Part shown: in pieces, positions 59,123 to 64,000 of the stretch
Position numbering within the stretch: position 1 is the first letter of the stretch
How the letters are laid out: every line of letters starts with the position of its first letter
From: Naumovozyma dairenensis CBS 421
Taxonomy: Eukaryota; Ascomycota; Saccharomycetes; Saccharomycetales; Saccharomycetaceae
DNA length: 64,000 nucleotides
Assembly: GCF_000227115.2 (NCBI RefSeq)
Contig: NC_016484.1
Location: forward strand, 62,001-126,000
Reading direction: 5' to 3'
Notes under the pieces: model-generated
Database searches by the model: none
Told to the model about the DNA's origin: nothing
The model's input: only the letters and a program-made list of their open reading frames with translations
Translations under genes and position numbers: made by a program

Positions 59123-60859
59123 TCAGCTTTTATGGTTGTCGTTACTTTTCAAGTCATTATTATTATCATTATTTGTTTGTTCTTGTTCATTTTGAAATAT
59201 TGAAAAGAGTAGCCGTTGTTGTTGTCTCTCATATTGTTGTTGTTGTTCTGTATGTCCGTTTGTCTGATTTTGAATATATATATTTTGGATATTGTTACGT
59301 TTATGTATTTGTATTTGTTTTTGTTCATTTTGGAAATTTTGTATTGCGTCATTTATTGAATTTGGAATATAAGCATGTGACGGTAATTGTCGCTGTTGTA
59401 GTTGTTTAATTGGTGAAAATGGTGAATTAGTGGTAATAATATTCTTTATCTCGTTGTCGTTATATGACGAGGAAGATGTGGAAGAAGATGTCTTGATTCT
59501 TTGTGGACTCATTGTCATCATTATATTCCTATTATTTGTCGATAATGTGGATGATGGAGAATTATCATTACTATTACTTATTGTAAGAAACTTTCTTGGA
59601 GACATAAACAAATTATTTCTATAGGGACTCATATTAATGTTATTGTTGTTATTATTACTATTATAATTGAAGAAAGGTGATCGATTTGTATTATTTGTAT
59701 TTATTTGATCATTAACCAGTAATGGATCATTATAAATATATTTGAAGATGGATTGTTGTTCTTGATCTTGAATGTATGATGGCTTGTCATTTTTGTTATT
59801 ATTCTTGAAACAAGGAGATGAAAATGATTGTATATTTGATCTTTTATCAGAAGATGGGAATTCCATATGAATTGGAATTGGAGATTGTTGATTATCATGC
59901 ATTCGGTTTGACTTTTGATTAGTGTTATTTGATTTAGGTGTTTCAGGGATAATCATTATATTTGGTCGTATGGGTGATACTGGTGAATATTTTATAAATT
60001 GTGAAGATGGAATGTTCATAGAGGAAGAACTATTATTATGATAATGATTATTATTATTTGTTAATGACGACACATCATCATTATTCTGATTATTTTTCGA
60101 AGGTTGATTATTTTGTTTGATAATTGGTTGAATCTTTGCCTTTCCATTGCTATCGATATTTAAAGACAGATTAAAATGATGCTGTACTTTGGTTTTTTCA
60201 TTTAATTGTGGTGAAGGAGAATATAAAGATTGTTGTTCTATCTCGGTAGATTTATTATTGGAGGGACTTACACTTGAGAAAATATTATTTCTTTTCTTGC
60301 TCATTGTTGTTGTAATCGAATCATTCGAACGAGAGTTAGACTTACTTTTGTTGTTAGTTGGTGTTGTAATTAGAGGTGCTGATAGGGTAATTGATTTTGA
60401 ATCGGATGAATGTAGACTTGATTTGTTCTCAATTTCAGGAGTATTTGTAGAAGATCTTGATTTTGATATTGATCTTGGTAACGATAAAGGTGAAAATGAC
60501 GAGGATGAGAGTAATATATTTCCTCTGAACCTTTTCTGTCGAGCGTGCGTACCCTTATTATTACTACTACTATTGCTGTTACTATTAGTGATATTATTAT
60601 TTTTGGTTGGAGTAGAATAAATAGAATTCAATTGTTGATGATCATTATTTCTTGGAGATGAAGTGAATTTATTAATTTTCATTGTTGGTTTTGAAAAATC
60701 TTGAGTAGATAATCTTTTTTTCACTTTCATTGAGGAATGAGCCATAGGACTATGTAATGGATCAGGATAATGTTTCATGATGGGAGGTCTACCTCTTTTC
60801 CTTTTCGGTGTTGTTGATGCTTCAGATCCTAATGAGGATGATTGTTGTTTTGATGACAT
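59123..60859 (-). CDS. MSA1: G1-specific transcription coactivator Msa1 (Msa1/Msa2 family)
   Basis: 578 residues (yeast Msa1 629). The diagnostic N-terminus KRKRGRPPIMKHYPDPLHSP with MAHSSMKVKK closely matches yeast Msa1 (KKRGRPPITKDYPNPLQSPM). Later blocks include FNLSLNIDSNGKAKI (yeast FKLSLTITESGKAVI) and IFKYIYNDPLLVND (yeast VFKFSSGDPLLLTD). The rest is Asn/Ser/Gln-rich. Msa1 associates with SBF and MBF to tune G1/S genes; SP/TP sites are common. Position beside ALG8 and CYT1 gives YOR066W. Start ATG 60859. The GRPP element may act as an AT-hook. Confidence 0.93.
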   Translation of the reverse strand: MSSKQQSSSLGSEASTTPKRKRGRPPIMKHYPDPLHSPMAHSSMKVKKRLSTQDFSKPTMKINKFTSSPRNNDHQQLNSIYSTPTKNNNITNSNSNSSSNNKGTHARQKRFRGNILLSSSSFSPLSLPRSISKSRSSTNTPEIENKSSLHSSDSKSITLSAPLITTPTNNKSKSNSRSNDSITTTMSKKRNNIFSSVSPSNNKSTEIEQQSLYSPSPQLNEKTKVQHHFNLSLNIDSNGKAKIQPIIKQNNQPSKNNQNNDDVSSLTNNNNHYHNNSSSSMNIPSSQFIKYSPVSPIRPNIMIIPETPKSNNTNQKSNRMHDNQQSPIPIHMEFPSSDKRSNIQSFSSPCFKNNNKNDKPSYIQDQEQQSIFKYIYNDPLLVNDQINTNNTNRSPFFNYNSNNNNNNINMSPYRNNLFMSPRKFLTISNSNDNSPSSTLSTNNRNIMMTMSPQRIKTSSSTSSSSYNDNEIKNIITTNSPFSPIKQLQQRQLPSHAYIPNSINDAIQNFQNEQKQIQIHKRNNIQNIYIQNQTNGHTEQQQQYERQQQRLLFSIFQNEQEQTNNDNNNDLKSNDNHKS

Positions 60860-61510
60860 TATGTTGCTCTTGGTTAGATTCGAGTGTATGTGTGTGTGCC
60901 TGGAGGCAAATAAAAAAGGGGAATACTCTTATCTTGCAGTGGCGAACGAATTTTTTAACTTCAAAACCAATAATCAAAGTAAGATGAATCCTTAACCAGC
61001 TAGTATATTAATGTGCTCGAATGAAATCTATGAGAAGGGAGTAGTGGCTTCAACTTGCGTTCTTGTTCCATGTAGTACGTTACTACTATAGAGTGTACTA
61101 TTAGCGTTTATATGTAAATTTGTTTTTATGAAATTGGGTGAATATTATTAACCCGATTAGGAAAAGTAATTGAATTATATGATATTATACAGAGAGGATT
61201 CTATAGATCCAAGTGAGAAGACTTGTTAAAGGGGAATCCTCGAGAAGTAATGGAATTAGGGAGATTTAAAACAGTATCCCACACATAGATATATAGAAAA
61301 TAATGATAGTACGTAGTGAGTAAAATAATAATTTTTTGAGAATAAATAAGAATTATATATTTTTGCTTGTAATCGTGAATTATCTTCCTTAAAGGAAAAA
61401 AAAAGAAGAGTTAGTAAGCAAGGCACGTACGATACTTTTTACAATGAATAATGTGTATATAAATAATAGTAGTAAATGGTAAAGAAACCAGAGGAGAAGA
61501 ACACAGCTGT
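60860..61510. other. MSA1 promoter / CYT1 3' flank
   Basis: 651 bp between two minus-strand genes. ACGTAC-type palindromes occur near 61425. I see no MCB or SCB core and no gene. Confidence 0.4.
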
Positions 61511-62503
61511 TTAATCTTTCTTTGGTGGTTGAGTGAACTTAGAAGGTTTGGTCAAAGTTGATGGATGAGTAGATGATGAAGCAGATGTCTTTGGAGGATT
61601 AAATACAAATTTTCTATTCTTAATACCAGCCCATTTGAATTTCTTAACCCAAACGGATAATAAATACAAGGTTGACAATATCAACATTGCCTTCAAACCT
61701 AATCTTTTCCTTTCATCATGTTCTGGTTCAGCAGCCCAATTCAAAAACGTTGTAACATCTTTAGCCATTTGAGAAGTCGTTGCAGGTGTCCCATCCTCAT
61801 ATTCTACCAAATCATCAAATAGGACTCTAGCCATAGCGATTGATCCACCTGGGAAATAAGGATTATAATTAGAACCTGGAGGCAAAACGACACCACTTGG
61901 AGGATCATCTGGATAACCAGTTAACAATGAAAAGATATAATCAGCAGCACCATGTCTCGCTTTCACGATCAAAGATAAATCTGGAGGTAAAGCACCTTGA
62001 TTAGCAGCACGAGCAGCTTGTTCATTAGGGTATGGACCTGGGATATAATCAGCCAATTTCCCAATTCTTTTCTTAGGATTACCTTGTTCATCAGGCTCAT
62101 CATCGTATTCGAATTCTTCAGCCATAGCTTTCACTTCATCCTCGGAATGAGAGACTCCTACCATGGTTCTCCATGCGACTCTGTCTAATGAATGACAGGC
62201 TGCACAAACTTCTCTGTAGACTTGATAACCCCTTCTAATGGATGCATGATCGAATGTTTCCAAGGGTCCATTATGTGACCAAGCAAAGGCAGGAGGATGA
62301 AGACCATGTTCTGCAGCGGTCATTGCCTCTGCAGTTAAGGAGTCTGTGTAGAGTAAAGTCGAGGTGCTGATACCTGTAAGTATGGCACCTGTGGTTAACC
62401 ATTTGGAATATGATTTTGATTTCGATGTATTTTGCTTTATTGCATTTGTCGTAAGAGAATATGATCTTCTCGAGAGTGATTTGGGGATTCTATTTAAAAA
62501 CAT
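61511..62503 (-). CDS. CYT1: Cytochrome c1, mitochondrial complex III
   Basis: 330 residues (yeast 309). Bipartite mitochondrial presequence: basic stretch (MFLNRIPKSLSRRSYSL) then a hydrophobic sorting segment (about 36-52). Heme attachment CAACH (Cys100, Cys103, His104), acidic loop (EEFEYDDEPDEQGNPKKRIG), the PPDLSLIVKARHGAADYIFS and GYPDDPPSGVVLPPGSNYNP segments, the axial-ligand Met in GGSIAMAR (about 224), and a C-terminal membrane anchor (KAMLILSTLYLLSVWVKKFK). It passes electrons from the Rieske protein to cytochrome c. The C-terminus is about 15 residues longer than yeast, with Ser/Thr/Pro/Lys. Divergent from YNG1 as in YOR065W-YOR064C. Confidence 0.98.
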   Translation of the reverse strand: MFLNRIPKSLSRRSYSLTTNAIKQNTSKSKSYSKWLTTGAILTGISTSTLLYTDSLTAEAMTAAEHGLHPPAFAWSHNGPLETFDHASIRRGYQVYREVCAACHSLDRVAWRTMVGVSHSEDEVKAMAEEFEYDDEPDEQGNPKKRIGKLADYIPGPYPNEQAARAANQGALPPDLSLIVKARHGAADYIFSLLTGYPDDPPSGVVLPPGSNYNPYFPGGSIAMARVLFDDLVEYEDGTPATTSQMAKDVTTFLNWAAEPEHDERKRLGLKAMLILSTLYLLSVWVKKFKWAGIKNRKFVFNPPKTSASSSTHPSTLTKPSKFTQPPKKD

Positions 62504-63323
62504 GGTATCTTAGTATTGTTCTTGTTGCCTCTTCTCCTTATTCTATTGTATGTGATAGTGGATATGAGATGATTTTATGTTGGTGTCAGGGAATAGAGTA
62601 ATAATCGTAGTAGAAATATATGTGTATGTATATATGTATATCTGCAGTGTTCGATGGATAGGATGGATTGTTGTTATGTTGGAAAGATTGCCCTTAAAAA
62701 TTATGTGACAGTTAAGTCTAAGGGAAATGGAAATGGATATAAATCAGTTACAAGAATAACGATTGATAGATCATCAAAGGTTGATACAGGGAAAAGATAC
62801 AAGTCATAACAAATGAAATAATCAAAAAAAATAGCTGAAAAAAATCAGCCATTGCATATACTACATTATATTGTACTATATCATACTATATTGTACTATA
62901 TCACTATAATAATACTATACAACAAGGATTTTATCCAATAAGCAAGAAGAAGACGGAATTTTGACGGAAAAGAGACGGAGACTGCCGGCTTCTCCGGGGG
63001 GGCCCGAGAGGGTAAGGCGGGCTATATCGGCTCTCACGATCTGCTGGCCACACCACAGATGGTCACCTGACCTAAAAATCTATTGGAAGAACAGATACTA
63101 ATTAAGAACCTAATTTTATATCACGTGCATAGAGGACTAGTATGCACACAGCGGAGGATTGGACATCATATATATATCTGGAAAAAATACCATTAGCATA
63201 CAACAAACACTGAAAAAGTCTATGTATAGCTTTACAAATAGGCATCTAGGGTATCGCAGTTTGGGTTCAAGAAGCCAGAAACAAAAATATCTTTCTTGAT
63301 GAGTATATGATATTTAGTTTATC
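62504..63323. promoter_or_regulatory. Divergent CYT1 / YNG1 promoter
   Basis: 820 bp. A CCAAT box near 62934 (Hap2/3/4/5 type) and a GC-rich block (62980-63040) with two CGG-N6-CGG-like elements fitting the respiratory activator Hap1. ACTATA repeats at about 62870-62900. A TCACGTG box near 63122. Confidence 0.55.
62986..63030. promoter_or_regulatory. Two Hap1-like direct repeats
   Basis: CGG-CTTCTC-CGG at 62986-62997 and GGG-CTATAT-CGG at 63019-63030; the yeast Hap1 site is CGGNNNTANCGG. The second keeps the TA but has one mismatch in the first triplet. Heme-controlled Hap1 activates yeast CYT1. Confidence 0.5.
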
Positions 63324-64000
63324 ATGCCATTAACCCGACGGACAGTAAAAACCACTACTGATGGTAGCATTGCTAAAATTTCCGATGCAATGGACACGAT
63401 ACCAACTGCCCCAGATAACATGGACACTTCTCTAGGGGAAGAAACAGATCTAAGATACCATTTCTTAAATACATTAGACCATTTCCCAAGTAAACTTATA
63501 CGATCACTATGGGTGATTCAATCTTTAGACTTCAAATTGAAGCATATGGATCAACCAGAGAATAATGCCCTTGCTGATACTGATGCTGATGAATATTTTG
63601 ATTTTTTACAAGATCAAATATTGTCAAAGGCAGCATTTACAACATCATTAATTGAAAATCAAATAGAATCATTGAAAAGTTACGAAAAGCAATTATTATT
63701 ACAAAAAAATATTATCATCAAAAACAAAAGATTCTCTAATCAATTACCCGTTGATAACGTAATGAAATCAACTAGATCCAAAATAATAACCACCCCAACG
63801 ATCATTACTAAACCAAAGAAGAAGACTACCTTTAAAATAAAATTAACTTTAAAAGATACATCAAATATTTTAAAACCTGTATCTCCCAAAATCGTAGCTG
63901 CACCACCTCCGTTATTGTACTGTTTTTGTCAAAGGCCATCATTTGGAGAAATGATCGCTTGTGATAATATAAATTGTCCCAACGGTGAATGGTTCCACTA
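63324..64000 (+). CDS. YNG1: ING-family PHD protein Yng1 (NuA3), truncated by window end
   Basis: 225 residues are visible from ATG 63324. The ING N-terminal domain reads [20 protein letters not shown], like yeast Yng1 IRYSFLSTLDHLPCELIRSL. A Lys-rich linker ([14 protein letters not shown]) follows. The PHD finger starts [17 protein letters not shown]...CPNGEWFHY, carrying the aromatic and acidic residues that read H3K4me3; the window stops before its last cysteines. Yng1 directs the NuA3 acetyltransferase to methylated H3. The N-terminal leader (about 25 residues) and the linker are longer than in yeast (219 in total). Confidence 0.93.
   Translation, partial: MPLTRRTVKTTTDGSIAKISDAMDTIPTAPDNMDTSLGEETDLRYHFLNTLDHFPSKLIRSLWVIQSLDFKLKHMDQPENNALADTDADEYFDFLQDQILSKAAFTTSLIENQIESLKSYEKQLLLQKNIIIKNKRFSNQLPVDNVMKSTRSKIITTPTIITKPKKKTTFKIKLTLKDTSNILKPVSPKIVAAPPPLLYCFCQRPSFGEMIACDNINCPNGEWFH

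Noticed and set aside
59035..59409. 124-codon plus-strand frame
   Set aside because: Starts with TTG and lies mostly antisense to MSA1 Asn/Gln codons; kept only as a possible acceptor exon in one finding.

Overview
This is a chromosome-internal window from a budding yeast of the Saccharomycetaceae. Genes are compact and nearly intronless, intergenic DNA is A/T-rich, and many proteins carry long Asn, Gln, Ser and Asp tracts. Gene content and order match Saccharomyces cerevisiae closely. Internal tracts identical to the Naumovozyma castellii telomere repeat (TCTGGGTG) and the very long poly-Asn runs make Naumovozyma my best guess, possibly N. dairenensis. Genus is inferred; family is secure.

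Layout. Positions 1-23937 hold MLP1/2 (partial), RPL40 (spliced), SLN1, ATG32, PAN6, NDC80 and SSL2, in the order and strands of S. cerevisiae YIL149C to YIL143C. Positions 24516-64000 hold LPX1, WHI5, PXL1, TGL4/5, DIA2, ATX2, BUD21, RTS2, SKI7, CDC21, SGO1, RPF2, GYP1, VPS5, ALG8, MSA1, CYT1 and YNG1 (partial), which is YOR084W to YOR064C read backwards. PXL1 and RPF2 sit on the sister ohnologue block (YKR090W, YKR081C) in S. cerevisiae. UFE1 and other expected neighbours are missing. This interleaving, and a Ski7-type rather than Hbs1-type GTPase-like gene, point to a post-whole-genome-duplication species.

Two additions break the conserved order: a pair of Hyr/Iff/Awp-like cell-wall protein genes in inverted orientation about 31 kb apart, one between NDC80 and SSL2 (interrupted by a 389-base gap) and one between GYP1 and VPS5. 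Beside the second lies a relic of about 85-95 bp that reads as a piece of NDC80. Other unexplained structure includes a 285-bp element with terminal inverted repeats and an array of eight GATAAG motifs upstream of ATG32, a palindromic element repeated on both sides of SSL2, a cluster of RFX-type half-sites upstream of WHI5, and a possible small spliced gene between ALG8 and MSA1.

Functional grouping. Cell cycle and chromosomes: NDC80, SGO1, WHI5, MSA1, DIA2, YNG1 and CDC21 (with two MCB boxes). Translation, ribosome and RNA: RPL40, RPF2, BUD21, SKI7. Membrane traffic, signalling and polarity: SLN1, VPS5, GYP1, ATX2, PXL1. Metabolism and organelles: PAN6, LPX1, TGL4, ALG8, CYT1, ATG32. Assembly quality is uneven. 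ATG32 and BUD21 are broken by indels that mostly fall at homopolymers, and ATG32 also contains a gap and single N bases; these look like sequencing errors rather than true gene loss. I found no tRNA, rRNA, CRISPR array or centromere.
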